The notes below the pieces were generated by a model that saw only the letters and a program-made list of their open reading frames with translations, was not told the DNA's origin and ran no database searches. Below are positions 12,201 through 25,492 of a stretch of DNA of 64,000 nucleotides, in pieces. Every line of letters begins with the position of its first letter. The stretch's first letter is position 1. The translations under genes were made by a program, and so were the position numbers. Location of the stretch: NCBI GenBank assembly GCA_017562135.1, contig QEYB01000654.1, positions 310,001-374,000 of the forward strand, read 5' to 3'. This stretch comes from Dipylidium caninum. Lineage: Eukaryota; Platyhelminthes; Cestoda; Cyclophyllidea; Dipylidiidae.

Positions 12201-13222
12201 ATCTGTGGCTCTACGGTTTATGTTATTTTGCCGCAGGCTTCACTCTTTCTGTTATATGCACATGTTTTAGTGCCTGATCTTTGACTGCGTAGACATGAAT
12301 GACTTTTGTAATATATTAACTTATCTGCATAGGATCGGTTTGTTAGTTTATGAATAAACATTATAGTAGATAATTATTTTGCAATGTTTGTGTTAGATAA
12401 AATTGACAAAGCACACCTATAATGTCACAACACAGTGCACAATTTTACGACAAATATAAGATTATTTCGGCGAGCGAATTTTATCTCTTCCCCTTTCAGT
12501 TCAGTAAAAGTAGAAGCAGTGTCCCTGCCATCCTCAAACATTAGCAGTCCCTCTCACAATAAAGCATGCCGTTATTGCGCTCGAATGAGGCACATAATTT
12601 TTTTATTTTGAACGAAAAAAATTGGGGGAGGAAGAGCGGTTTCTAATTCTGCCATTTTGGCAACGGCGTGGGCTAAAACTCCGCCGACCCGTTTGCACAC
12701 ACGCCCAGGCGTCGATTATGCCGCGTACGCTTACTTACATAGCGGTGCCAAGTAGGCCAGAATCACCCCGCAAACTCGTGCATTTAATGCTATCCGTTAA
12801 CTGCTTCATAGATTTGCTTAATACTTTGGTGATACCACTTTCCATGCTTTTTATACTGCGGCTTGTTCTGAGTTTATCCTTAATGGCGTACCACTTTCTT
12901 TCTCCTAACGTCAATCTTAACACTCACTTTCTAATAATACTTTATCTTCGCATGCGTAAAGTAGAAAAACGAAACGATTAATCGGCGCTTAACCCCCTCC
13001 CCCTTGTGCAATTCCTCGTCTGTTCACTTACTCCGTCATTATCTTGAAAGATTAGTAAATTCAAATTGACTACCCACTAAAAAAGGTTGGGCAACAAATA
13101 TTTGTGCTTTTTAAATAAGGTCATTTTTATAGCATAGCCATAATCTCCCTCATGAAAGCACTATGAGCATTTGGGTGAATTATTAAGTTAAATTTTGAGA
13201 AAGTTCTTTCAAAATTAGTTGA
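9270..13222. other. Gene-poor AT-rich stretch
   Basis: Only short frames on either strand, none with family resemblance or matching splice sites. No RNA gene recognised. It may hold the promoter of the kinase gene that follows. Confidence 0.4.
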
Positions 13223-16200
13223 ATGATGTCCGGAAAGCACCGATACGACCACCGGCGTCAAAGTCGAGCAGTAGAAGTGCAATCGCCAATTGTAGTAGAC
13301 AGTGATGAGGATGATGGGTTACCGGTTCCGGTGTTGCGTAGCAAGATTGTGGTGCCCGCAAATTTCCGTCGAACTCCTTTATCCACAATGTCCCTGCTCC
13401 ACCTCCTGAATCCCTTCCAGTGGAATCACCGCCGTCAACGTCGACCAGATCCTCGCGCAACAGAGGAAATGCTTCGTGCACAACACCATCTAGCACTTTA
13501 CACTAGTATTTTCAGCAATTTTCTTCGCAACGGAAATGGTATCAACGAAACCACCCACCTTCATCAGCCTCAAAGCCCGTAAGTTGTTATCACAAATGCC
13601 ATTTTCTTTTGTTATCTTTTTTTGACATGCGTTGACATTTCATTAGAGTTTGTTCAACTCTTTTGATTTGAATTTACCTGATTCTCTATCGGACATATTT
13701 CCGATTTTTGTTTTTCATGTGCGAGCGTGTATGGCTTCAGTTTTCCCAGTTTTTGACGCATTATCCAGGAAGCATTGAAGTGGAATTCTTGACGAAATTT
13801 CCAAATAGCATGCACTACACAGTTTCAAGCGCAGTTTTTGTTATTTTATTTAAACAATTATTGCTTTAAACTCAGAAATTTGCTTTGATACATGCATGAT
13901 GAGAAATAAATCTTCTCTTCTCGTTCTTTGACTATTTTAACAATGCATCTTAAGCCTAGTTGTGTTTTGTGATTGGGTAAAGTGCACCGAGCACAAAGCT
14001 TCCTCAGTTGACTTAATTTTTCAAAAATTTCTTGACTTAAAGAGATGTCTCAAATTGAAAATCCCATTTTGGTGCACTAACATTTACTCCATCCAACGTA
14101 GCATTTTCGCACTTATTCTCTACGTTAATCTTTTTTTTTTGAGGCCCCTCAAGTGCAGAAGTTTCTTTTAATAACTTCTTATTAATTGTACACTTAACAA
14201 AACCCAAATTGTCGTGGTTCGCGCGAATCCACAGGTTGTTACGTATTGTTCCTTCCTAAGAAAAAAAGCATTTGTATTTTCATTCATGTTAGTAGTCCAC
14301 GCTCTTCTAATTCATGAATTCTCGCCATTTTTTCTCAGCTGGTTTCCATCTTTCAAATAAAATTGGTGGTTAATCACATTCTCCGCGTTTTCCTTTTAAA
14401 TCCTGATGATTACTTGTCCGCATGTTAAAAAGCCTACAGCGTTGCTGAAATATAGTCTATTTCATTTTCCTCCTTAAAATATGTTTGCTTTACCTTTGGA
14501 AAATGCGCCTCGCCTTCCGGACATCGGTATTTCCTTGGCCCAATTCCTCATTAAAGCAAGGCCCTTTTGTAAACGTCAATTGTGAATAAGCTCAGTCTCT
14601 CGGATTTCCTTTCTTTATCATCGCATAGTGCGACTCCTCTCCGACCTGCCTTCCCACTTTCGGTGCGGCGGAAATGTTGCGCCGCTGGCCACTTTAAAAG
14701 CCTTGTCATAATCGCCTCTGAATTTTATAAATACACTTTTGTCTCAAGACTTTCCTTGCTAAATGTTTTTTTTCGCCATCTCCATGTTTGCAAGTTCTGT
14801 CGATGGTAATTGTAGCAACTTTATGAGTGTGTGTACCCGAGTTCCATTCGTTTCTATTCTTCTTTTTTTCTCGCTACGGCGCGTCATGTTTTATTTTTTT
14901 TAAACATTTATTTTTAATAGTGCACATTTGCCACTTGTTTTGAGGGCTTTTGAGGTGGTGATAAGCTCACTTGATTGTTCTCATTTTTGCTTATTATAAA
15001 CAAAAAAGGTGATCACTGCTTTTGTCACTTGATCGTAAAACTCCTGAAAGAGAAATCGTCAGCCCAACAAATTAACCTTTTTAATCTTTTCACGCGGTGT
15101 TTTTTAAATGGGTTTTGTTAACTACCTGACGCTCTCAAACACGTGAGGAACTACGTTTGTTGCATTGCTTTACGTTCCATTGCGTACGTCGGCATGCTAT
15201 TGTGTGTCCACAAAAGCTTTTTTTCGCTCTCCGTGTGCGTTTCGTTGATTGATGGGACAGGGCTGTGGGTGGAGACGAGGGTTCCTAAGAAGCGGTCTCG
15301 TGTTTTTAGGTCTGTTATGAAACGCTCAGCCTCAATTTTCGCGGATCGTGCTCTAAAAGGCGAAAATGTCAGCTACAAACGTCCCCGAAGGTCATCACCC
15401 GATGGAGATCGACATTTTTCACGTGGCATTTGTTTTTATTTTAATGTAACCTACTTATTAGTTATGGGTAGCAACTTTATTTTGTTGTTTTGTTTGAAAT
15501 GTTAAGGCGAATCATCGTTGGAGGAGGGGGAGGCTGTCGACGACGAAAACGATGAGGAGGACGAAGAGGGGAGGAAGAAGAAGAAGAAGAAGAAGAGGAG
15601 GAAGAATACGATGCCACTAATCGACCCTCTGCACTCCTACCCCTACCAAGTCGGTACGGTGATTGACGAATTAGACTAACCATCCATCTTGTCTAATTTT
15701 AAAAATATTTTTTCAAATGCACCACCACCAATGCGAACACCTTTAGGGAGATTTATTGATCCACAAGTAGTGCACTTAAGAAATGAGAGGAACTCGAATT
15801 TGGGGACGAAATTAATCGCTCTTCTGGCCCCGAGGGTCAGCACCCTACACAGCCCAGTAAACAGTCGACTTGCACTTGAAACACCGTCACTTTCCCTACG
15901 GTTTTCTTCATATTCTCTCTTCACGTAGTCGCTTGTATGTTTCGCAAATACTATGTTGATGTTTTTAACGCGATATCCCCTCTGAAGTTTTAGATTGTAA
16001 AAGTCTGAGAATGGATTTTTGACCACTTTTTAGCGCAGATAACATTAAATCGTCCTAATATCGGTTTCCAGTTTGAAAGGTCAAAACTCCTTCTTCGTCA
16101 CTTGTCGAAGTAAATTGCTAACCTGTCGGCAGATTTAACTTTATAATGATTTTCAAAATGATTAGTTCCACAGTAATGAAATTCTACAGGCTGTGGAAAG

Positions 16201-18123
16201 TTAAAGGGACTTGCATCAACTGTTTTTTTTTCTCACTTGATTAATTGAACAAGAATCTTGGCATATCCCTCTTCAATGTCTAAAATAGGTTAATTAATAA
16301 ACGAGTTGTGTGCCGTTGTTTACGGTGGCACTTTAAGATTGGTTAAGGAAGCGACTTGTAGCACTTCCCACCCTTTACACCTTCAGAACGATGGTATCGC
16401 TTCCATTAGCGGGGCCGACAGGCTAATCCTCCGACAATTGCAGGACTATTTCAGCCGTGTTAGGCCACTTCCGCCCCGCTACTCCCCACCGCGTGGGCTA
16501 CAGCCGCCTTCCAGACGTCCTCCTCATCCTCCTCCGTCCTATCGACACTCCCGCAATCGCAGTCGCAGTCGCAGCAATAGGAGGAGGCTTGTCTCGAGAA
16601 AGTACGTCTCTCTCTTCTCTCTCTCTCTCTCTCTCCCTCTCTCCTTTCCACGTCGTTTATTCCACTCCGCAGGATGCCCGTCGGGCTGCTGTCGAGTGGA
16701 CAATCCCCTTTATTCACCTTTTTTGGCTTCATAGCCTTTTTTGCTGTTCTACTCTTTCCTCCCCTTTTTTTCCCAGTTTAAGAGCCAAAAGAAAAAAAAT
16801 TAGCTTCACCTGTTGATTTAAATTGCTGCGTAATGTTTGTTTATTCGTGTCACTTTTCCCCCACGTGTCTGGCGACTTGTCACTTTTGTGAGGTTTCTTC
16901 GTCTCTTGGCCGGAATTATTTCCCTCCTTTTCCACGTTACACCTTCTCCCAAGTCTTATTACACTCGAATATTATTATTATTAGCGGGCTTGGTCACATT
17001 TCTGCAATCTATTTCATGTGCATTAATGTTGACAATGAGATTGCCTAATATTTTTTTTTTTAATTACAAAACCAACTGCCTTGATAAAGGTCTGGGAAGT
17101 GCAGGAAGGAGTGATTTTCCTATGTTTAGCCGAGGTCTCATCCCTCGGTGGTCCGTTGGATGCCCTCGCGATTGCCACACTTTGAAGGCAGAATGGAGCA
17201 TACGTAAAAATTTCTGTTCCCTAGACGTATAAAAGTCCCCTTAATAATAACTTTTTTTTGAAAAAAAACTACCCCATCCTCGGTGGATGGAGGAGAGAGA
17301 GAGAGAGAGGAATTTTGTCCCAGGCAGGCGGCTTCCCACTCTCCAACAGCACTGCTTGATGAGCATTTTTACCATAATTATTCAAATTTTTTTTGGTCCA
17401 TTCTCTCCGCCTTTTTTTCTGTGTTTACGGGAGAGGAAGGTTTTTAGTTTAATAGGAAGATGTGGGCCGAAGTTGAGGCGGCTGCCAGTGCTCTCGTCAC
17501 CTGCCCCACGACGCGATGCAGTGGACTCTGACGGTCCTCCTGTCCTCCTCTCTTCTCCTCTCCTCTCCTCTCCTCTCCCCGTCTCCTCTCCTCTCCTCCC
17601 CCTCGGGGGTGCACCGGTGGAGATTTCCACGCTCTGGACGGTCCTCGCAGTCAACGCGTCCTCCACAGAACAAAGCGCTTTTTGACTCTCTGCCCTCACG
17701 AGTGCATCCAAACAAGTCGTCGGTTGACACCCGCTAGGACTTCCCTCCCCGCCTTTCGACAGTGGGTCTCTACGGAGCACTTTTCTTCCTACCACTTTAA
17801 TAAGGTTTTCTTAGTCTCCTTCCGATTGTTGCTTCCACTTTGGCGTCTGTCTCTTACGCGCGGGGAAAGAGTGTGTGTGTGTGTGTGTGTGTTTTTTTTT
17901 GCACTTTTTTTGTCCTTTTCGCTACTTGAAACTTCCTTCCCTTCGAGTCGTTGTCGTATGTAGACAATCCGTATTACTCTCGAAGTCCGGCTAGACTTAT
18001 TAGTTTTCCCTTTAATTCCTATTGCCTCGGATAGAGTATTCTTTCGAAATTTCCTCCTCGTCTACAATTAACATAAAAAGAAAACAAAAACTTGATGTTT
18101 CCCCCGCCACAATTGCTGTACTT

Positions 18124-18165
<42 letters not shown>

Positions 18166-21100
18166 AACCGAATTAATGTGCCATTTTCGTGATCGCCTAC
18201 TCGGGGGCGTCACTCTCTCCCCGCTCCACTCGGTGGGCCGATGACCATTTCCACTTTCCCCACCGTCCGCATTCGGTAGTTTCCTGTGGGATGACGCAGT
18301 TGACCTTCACACCGACCAATCAGCGCGCAGGTCTGCAGTTCACTTTTCCCATGTCCCCGCTCTCGGTGCCCATCACGTACACTCCAAGTAAATACATAAA
18401 TAACTAAATAAAAAATGATTTGTCATTAATATTCTCTTTTCTCCCTAAGAAGATATCATTAATGGTACACACTAAGTAGCATTCAGTAGTCGCTGAGGTG
18501 TGCTCCTTCAATCTTAAAACTTTGTGATTTGAAAAATACTTTTATTTGACTGACATTCATTCTGGCGGGGCGTTATGGAGAAGTGGCCCCTAGAAGGCCT
18601 TTCCACGTATTATAAAACCCCATTTACAGACGTCGGCGTAATGGTTCGTTTGTTATTAACGGATTCCTCTCCTTTCTCCCGTTGCCTCTTGACTTACCTC
18701 TTTCTTTCTTTTTTTTGTCGGCGCAACAGCAGACATTTGATGCTCTCCTACCATAGCAAATCTTGCAAAATTTAGACTCCACTCTTATGCACCTCTAAGG
18801 CGGAGGAAAGTGGGGCGAAAAGTACTTGTAGACGCCATGAAAAGTGGCATTTCGCATTGATTTTGTGTCACTGCCAGCGTACAGTTTTGCATGGGCAGAG
18901 CGGGTTCGTGTTTGGACGGCTGTTAGTCACTCTGGCCTGTTCGCCTGCCTGCCTGCCTACCCCGCCCGTCTGCCCGACCGCCTCTTAGATGGTCGCATCT
19001 TTCACTACCGCTTTATGCCTCCTTTTTTTCCCTTCGCCACATCTTTCACTTTCCTCATTTCTGCTTGTGATTAGGAGGGAAGGAAAAAAAGCATTGACAA
19101 CATGACTTGAGCATCGTGTGTTTAGAAGCTCTACAAATTGGCTGAAATTGCGATTGGAACGGCAGTTAATTGACTCCTTCTTGCCTGCTTTTGTGTCATT
19201 ATTTCATCCAACTGCAATTAACGCATGTAGGTTAAGGGTCAATTTGTAGAATTTAAGCCTTTGTTGAAGCAGTTATTCACGTAGTCAGCGTGTTTCGGAG
19301 GCATTCTGCTCCAAATTTCCAGGAAAATAGATGTGCACTTTCGTTAAAATATCACCACTTTTTCGTTCTAATACGCTTTTCACTCAGTAATAAGGCCAAA
19401 TTGAATGGGATTTGACAGCGTTTAGGCCGATAATACGACTTTTTCACCGCCGCACCGAGGTGCCTCACATCTGACGAGCTGTCTAACGTCTGTCCACATG
19501 ACCGCACTTCTCGTCTCCTCCTCCTCCTCCTCCTCCTCGCTCCTTTTCCCCATAGACGCCTAAAATGCCTCAAACCGCAAGCTGCCCCCAACACCCACCA
19601 AGTCGCCCACGGAATGACGTAACTCCCCTGTGCCACATACTCCAGTCGTCGGCATTGACCATTTGACATTTTCGCCGTGGTCTGCCGCCTCTTTTCCCTC
19701 ATCATCCCCTAAATCTGCGATGTGGACCTGCTGTTCTCTTCGGGGAGACCGACATCTTTCACGTTTTCTCTTATCTCGTTCTCGATGCTCTTTTCCCCAT
19801 AAATCCGCGGCTAGTCCCTTTAGCCTCACCTTCTTTTCCCTTATTGCCAAAGACCCAGATTATAAGTTTTGCTCTTCCCCCCCCCCTCCTCCCCTCTTCT
19901 CCCCTTAATGCTGGCCTCTGTGCACTTTTCGCCCCTCCGCTTCCCTTCCCCGTGTCGTAATGGCCTGGGGGCCTGTGGCTTTTCCACCTTCTCGCCAACT
20001 CACCAACAGTAAAATCCACTTCTCCTACTCACTGGAAGTATAAAAGGCGGAGACCTTCACTTCATTACTTATTACTCCTTAAACCCGATTGACATCATCA
20101 TCTGCTGGGTCGCATCTCCTCCCCACGTAATCCTTGTTTATTTTCACTTTTATTTCTTTTTGGATTCCATTTTTACAAGGCACTGTGGGGCACTCTAATT
20201 TTGTTGTCTCTTTGGTGTCTTTTGGGCTGCCTCACCCCGTCGACACAGTTGTGTGCGAAAAAACTTTGTGCCGTTTAATTAACAGGTGCTGCTGCTGGTG
20301 TGATGGTGCCGGTGCCGGTGCCGGTGTCGGTGGTCATTAAATTTCGGCGGATAGGGGAGTCGAAATCAACTTTTATGTGTCGGTAATTGCGTTATGCGAC
20401 ATTTATCATTGCAAGATTATTCCATTAAGTGAAATTTGATTTAGTGAGTGGTGACGCCCGATCTACTTATGCAGTAGCCTCCTCTAGTGGGCGGGGGGTG
20501 TGCGAGGGCAGAGAGAGAGAGAGAGAAGCCTGGACGAGTGGATTAGCTCGCCCGCCCCGCCGCCCCTCACTCCCCTCCCCTTGACTGGGATAGTCTTGTA
20601 ACCTAGGAAATCGGGCAGGACTTCTCCCTCCTCTCGCTTTTCCACACGCTACGAGGATATCAGTAGCCGGACCAGCGTCAGCGACCACGACGACGGTACA
20701 GCGAGAATCGAGGCGAGTCTTGCGGTTTACGCACGATCGCGTCACTGGGTACCGGCGTCAACATTTGGTCCGCCGTCGAACTTTTCGCCAGGCAGGAGAT
20801 TCGCCCAAAGTGAGGGACAGACGCTCGTCTTCCCCACCTGCCAAATCAAGCACACACCGTCGGGTGGGAAGTTGTCTTATCCTCTTCCTCCTCCTCCCTC
20901 CACCTCCTCCTCCTCCTCCTCTCCCGTCGTTAAGGCCGCCCTGCCCGACACAGTGAGTATTTCCATCTCTCGCCCCTTCAAATAGTAGCTTTGACATGCT
21001 TTTCCTTTAAGCAAAATTTCTCTCCTTTTCATTCTAACTTGGCTGTGCCAAACGTGGGCTTCACTCCGTGCGGCTTAGCCTCAGTCTTCCTAATCAGAGC

Positions 21101-24100
21101 ATCAAATTTTTTTTTTTTCCAAAGTGTCTTTAAATCTAATTCCCCACTGTGAGTTTACATTCTGTGTGTTGAAAATAGTCTCTTTCGTAGCAGACGTGAA
21201 ATCGCATATTTCTAAATGTTGTTCCCCATTTCCCTCTCCCCCGGTTCATCTACACACGTCCCCGCGTCCTCGCATTACCAACTTGTAAACAAATGGGGAA
21301 AACAATTTGTTCTCCGCCTTCCCCATCACTCCATTCTTATCCCCATGTCTTTTTCCTGCTCATTTGATTCTCCTTTAATAATTTTTACTCCCCAACCCAC
21401 TTGCCACTTGCCTTTTATGGGTGGTTTAATTTCGCCACGTCTAATCAGGAAGTGTGGCGGACGCCTTTTCTGTGTCTTTAACCGACGCCACAAACCGCCA
21501 GAACGTTTTTCAGTCTACTTTGCTGTTAAATGTCTTTCGAGTGGGCTTTCTTTCATAGAAGTTGTTTTTTTCCCCTTCTTCTTCTCTCCTTCTTCCTCTT
21601 CTTCTTTTGTTACTTCTAACCACAGAGACGTAGACTTCCTGCGGCCTACGCATCGACCAATCATCGACCGCGTAGACCTTTGTCCTCCTCAACTTCCTCC
21701 TCCTCCTCCTCCTCGTCATCATCATCAGCAACAGCAGCAACAACAGCGTCACCCTCGTCGGCATCGACATCCGCGGTGCCAACGTCTCCCTCCCCGCGGT
21801 CACGACAACGACGGTTGAATACCCACCGGAGGCCACAACACGAGTCTGTGAGGAGTTCTTTGTCCGCCACCTCGGCGTCTTCACACGCCTCGCCATCGCC
21901 TTCCTCCTCGGCGGCCTCCGAGATGTCTGCCGACACGTCCACAGTCCGTCGACGAGGCTCGCACAACACACGACGACGAAGGCAACAACGACAACGACCT
22001 CGACGACGGCTGGAACGAAGCCCGCGGTAACATTTGCAATTCCCACTTGAAATGCACCTCTGCCGAAAAGAAATTGACACTGATGGAAGCCTTCTGGAAG
22101 ACTTTAGTCGTTAGATGAGTGGATCTGTGCAAGTCTCCTTCAAAATACGTCCGAAGCGTCTTCATCCCACCCGAAGTTAGCAGCAGTGAGGGCGGATTTC
22201 CCACTAAATTGACAGCATGGGCTTAGAGTAAAGGATTTTTTTTCTCTTGTGAAACACCCTCCCCCGAACACACTCACAGAGTCAGTGTGGGAGTTTTTCA
22301 TCCGAGGCCCGAGAGCTGCGGTGCTGCCTTCATTGCAGCGGATTAGGTTAATTTGGAAGGGGAAATCGGTCAGGTAACCCTTAAAAGTCACAATTATGAC
22401 ATTCGTTTTTTATATTTTTGATCTTCCCCAGTTTTAAATGGGGGAACCTTCGGTGGGATCTCGAGAATCCTTCTCACCTCTTGTCCTATTTGATGAGATG
22501 CCTTTTAAGGCTACAAGTGCCCTCCTCTCACCTTTCATCTGCCTTTCAATGAGTCTGCTTTCTCCTCAAAAACATTCTTTTTTTTGTACTTGGAGGGGCG
22601 GTAGATTTGTCGGTCTCCAATTCCCCCAAAACAGACCAGTCGAGCATACGAAAGTGTTGACAAGGTGAAAAATGAATACCGAGTGTGAGTAGGGCATTTC
22701 AGGCTTGATGAAATGCCCCCACGCCCCCGTCCTCCTCCTCCTCCTCCTCTCTCCTCCTCCTCCTCCTCCTCTCCTCACCCCACGCCCCTCCCAGCCCCAT
22801 CCCCATCCCCGTCCCCGTCCCCCGTCTCGTCGTAGACCAAGCTGTCAGCACAGAGACGATCACAGGTCGTCTGCCCCCCTCCTTCCTTCCCCCCCCCCTC
22901 CCCCCGGCCGTCTGAGCACTTGATCAGGGCAGCTCAATGATGTCAAAATTTTTGGTAGATACACACACGAATCAACACAATTTTTGGCATTCCCTCATGC
23001 TCACCTCGTTCAATGCCCAATGTAGAGGGAGAGAAAAAAAAGGGAAAAAGAAAAGGTTGTTTCAAATCTCCGCTCCTCCCTCGAGGCAAACCCCCCCCCC
23101 TCGGACTCGACCTTCCATCGAGTCCGAATCGGCAGTGTGCATTTCACTGTCAAATCTTTCATAGGCAAAAAAAAAAACTTCAAATTGGCGCATCTTGCCA
23201 GCCCATCTCATGACGGCATCGTCGAGCGCAGCTTGCATGAGCCGAGGAAGAGTTGCGCGTGTGTGTGCCATTTCGCCTCGCAGGGCGCATTCTCCGGCTC
23301 ACGACCAATCACATTCCTCCTCCTCCCTCCTCTCCCTTCTCCCCCCTCACCCCGCTCCGCTGAAATACTGCGGCCGCGCGATTTACCCCCACCCCGTTTC
23401 CCCCCCCACCCAAACCTTTGTTTTCCCTCAACCCAACACGCGCTTTTTTGGCCAGTTTAGTAGAAGGGCCTGAGTGAACTCACCCCCGGGTGGGGGTGGA
23501 GTATCTCACCTCTTTTCTAATCATGGAAGGTCAGGAGCGATGGATGTGGCTGATATAGCACACACACACACACACAACACCGACGGACACGAACGACGTT
23601 TTGCTGTGTGTGTGTGATATTCGATCTTGGAGACGCAGAATGATTTCTCCTCATGTCTGCTGATTTGATGTCTCCCCTCGCCCGGCCCCAAAACCCCCCA
23701 AACACTTCCTTCCTTCGACTCCTTGAAGCGTCCACTCAAGCTCAATTGTGAGGTGATCTCGTGAAATTCCTTCCACTTTTCCTTACCCTCCATCCTTTTC
23801 TTAACTCAATTTCTACCGACAAACTTTCCGCCTCACTCGTCATATTTCTCCCATCTTTGATTTTATTTCCCCATAAAATAGCATTTCGTACGTGTGTGTG
23901 TGTGTGTATGTGCTTTGCAGCGGGCGTCTACGCAATGGGGACGCCTCCAGGTCGTGTCGACGCCGCGACTCCTCACGTGGCAAGGCGAATGGCGGTGGCG
24001 GTGGCGGCGGTGGTCGGCTTCGAAATAGGCCTCCGCGAGCCTCCTCGGCCTCCTCACCCTCGCCCAGCACCAGGCGACCGCGCAACCTCCACTCCTATTC

Positions 24101-24999
24101 CCTCAATCGTCAGCGCTCGCGTCGTCGTTATTCCACTCGACATGACCATGTAATGACAAGCTACTTTGGGGGCACCGCCCTCCACCCCCCCCTCTCTTCC
24201 CAGTCCCACCCACTTACTTACCCTTCTCTTGCTTTGTTTTTCATCAAATAACCTTGTCGTTGGACTTTTTGAAGGCTTTTTTATCCCTCAGGCTGCAAGA
24301 ATGTCTTCTTCCACGTGTACACTGTTTTTTTTTCAAAACTTATTTTTATCCTTTTCAATTCAAAAAGCGCTCATCACCCACGGAGGCGGAGCGTCACATC
24401 GCCTCGACCCTGAAGAACCGACGCAAGGCCTCACCACGTCGTCGTCGTCGTGTGGAGTCTCGCGGTCACGGTAACCGAGCGTCCGTGTCTCCCGCTCCGC
24501 GTCGTTTTCACCGTCGTGGGACTCCTTCCTCGCCTTCGGCGTCCCTAACCTCGTCTCACTCCTACTCCTCTCGCCACAACCCGCGTTATCGTCGTCACCG
24601 TCGGTTAGTGGTTTCACAAGCAACGCCTCACTTCCCCCCCCGCCCCCCCCCCCTCCCAACTACCAGGTGTCCTCTGACCCTTTTAAGGAAGCCCCGAGGC
24701 GATTCGACCTCACCTGTGGCCGTGCGTGCCTCGGTGGCCTCGTCAGGCTCGCATGCCCACCAGTCTTCGTCCAACCCTCTCTCCTCTCCTCCCAGGCGGC
24801 GCCACCGGACTCCGCAGCCGACAACGGTTCGTCTTTCCCCCATTTCCCCCCCCCCCCAGCTCCCCGAGGGTGTTGGCGACTGTCTCGAGCACTCTTGTCA
24901 ACGGCCCACGACTGGTGTTACGGCCTCGGGTGGTGGAATTCACCGAGGCACGATGGTATCCCCGCGTCTAAGCGGAGGTGCCTTCCTCTCGACGGGTCT
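13223..24999 (+). CDS. CLK: LAMMER/CLK kinase gene, N-terminal RS-rich exons (proposed)
   Basis: Candidate exons: 13223-13578 (starts ATG, MMSGKHRYDHRR), 15310-15422, 15507-15649 (acidic then Lys run), 16444-16601 (SRNRSRSRSNRRR), 20702-20863, 21626-22026 (Ser run then Arg-rich), 23921-24149, 24368-24603, 24667-24826 and 24860-24999. Phases agree from 13223 to 16601, and again from 20702 onward into the kinase part; one small exon starting with a single base is still missing between 16601 and 20702. Arg-Ser-rich N-termini are standard in CLK kinases, where they target the protein to nuclear speckles and bind SR splicing factors. Here this part is several times longer than in human CLKs, as in long isoforms of fly Doa. 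Individual boundaries are less certain than those of the kinase domain. Confidence 0.5.
17871..17892. repeat. (GT)n microsatellite
   Basis: Perfect GT run followed by a T tract, inside a long intron of the kinase gene. Confidence 0.85.
18126..18163. repeat. (CT)n microsatellite
   Basis: Perfect CT run of 38 bases inside a long intron of the kinase gene. Confidence 0.9.
20039..20047 (+). promoter_or_regulatory. TATA-box-like element, possible internal promoter
   Basis: The word TATAAAAGG lies on the plus strand about 650 bases ahead of the RS exon at 20702, inside a long intron of the kinase gene. Fly Doa uses alternative internal promoters, so a shorter isoform starting here is conceivable. 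Sequence resemblance only. Confidence 0.25.
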
Positions 25000-25015
25000 G
25001 TGTGTGTCCGTGTCC

Positions 25016-25050
25016 GTGTGTGTGTGTGTGTGTGTGTGTGTTTGTGTGTG
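25016..25050. repeat. (GT)n microsatellite
   Basis: GT run directly after the proposed donor at 25000. The next 370 bases on the plus strand are CA-rich, so long open frames run through here that are not coding. Confidence 0.85.
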
Positions 25051-25079
25051 GGTTTGCCCCTGCTGGTGCATAGACACAC

Positions 25080-25425
25080 ACGCACATACACTTGGGAAGG
25101 CGCACACTTGCCTGCCTGCCCGCCGATCTGCAATTCTCTCTGTCCATGCGTGTACCTGTCGATCGATAGGGCGCGCAGGCTATCGATTGGTGGAGGATGC
25201 GTGGCAGTGGCAGCGTTTGTCCGCTCCACGTGCGCACGGGCACGCACGCACGCACGCACACAACCGTCGCACGGTGCACTATGTGGAAGTGGCTGGAGAC
25301 GCGCACGCACACACGCACGCACAGAGATACGTACATACACATATGCATACACTCATAGACACACACACACACACACACGGGTCTGTGCTGCACACATACG
25401 CATACATACACACACATACATAGAA
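25080..25425. repeat. Imperfect CA-rich low-complexity tract
   Basis: Interspersed CACA, CGCACG and ATACA words within an intron of the kinase gene, facing the GT run just upstream; transcribed RNA could fold back on it. Confidence 0.6.
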
Positions 25426-25492
25426 CAAAACGGCATCTCTTCTGCTGCCACTGCTGCTGCCTGGTATCCACACAACTGGGTCAAAAAACCAG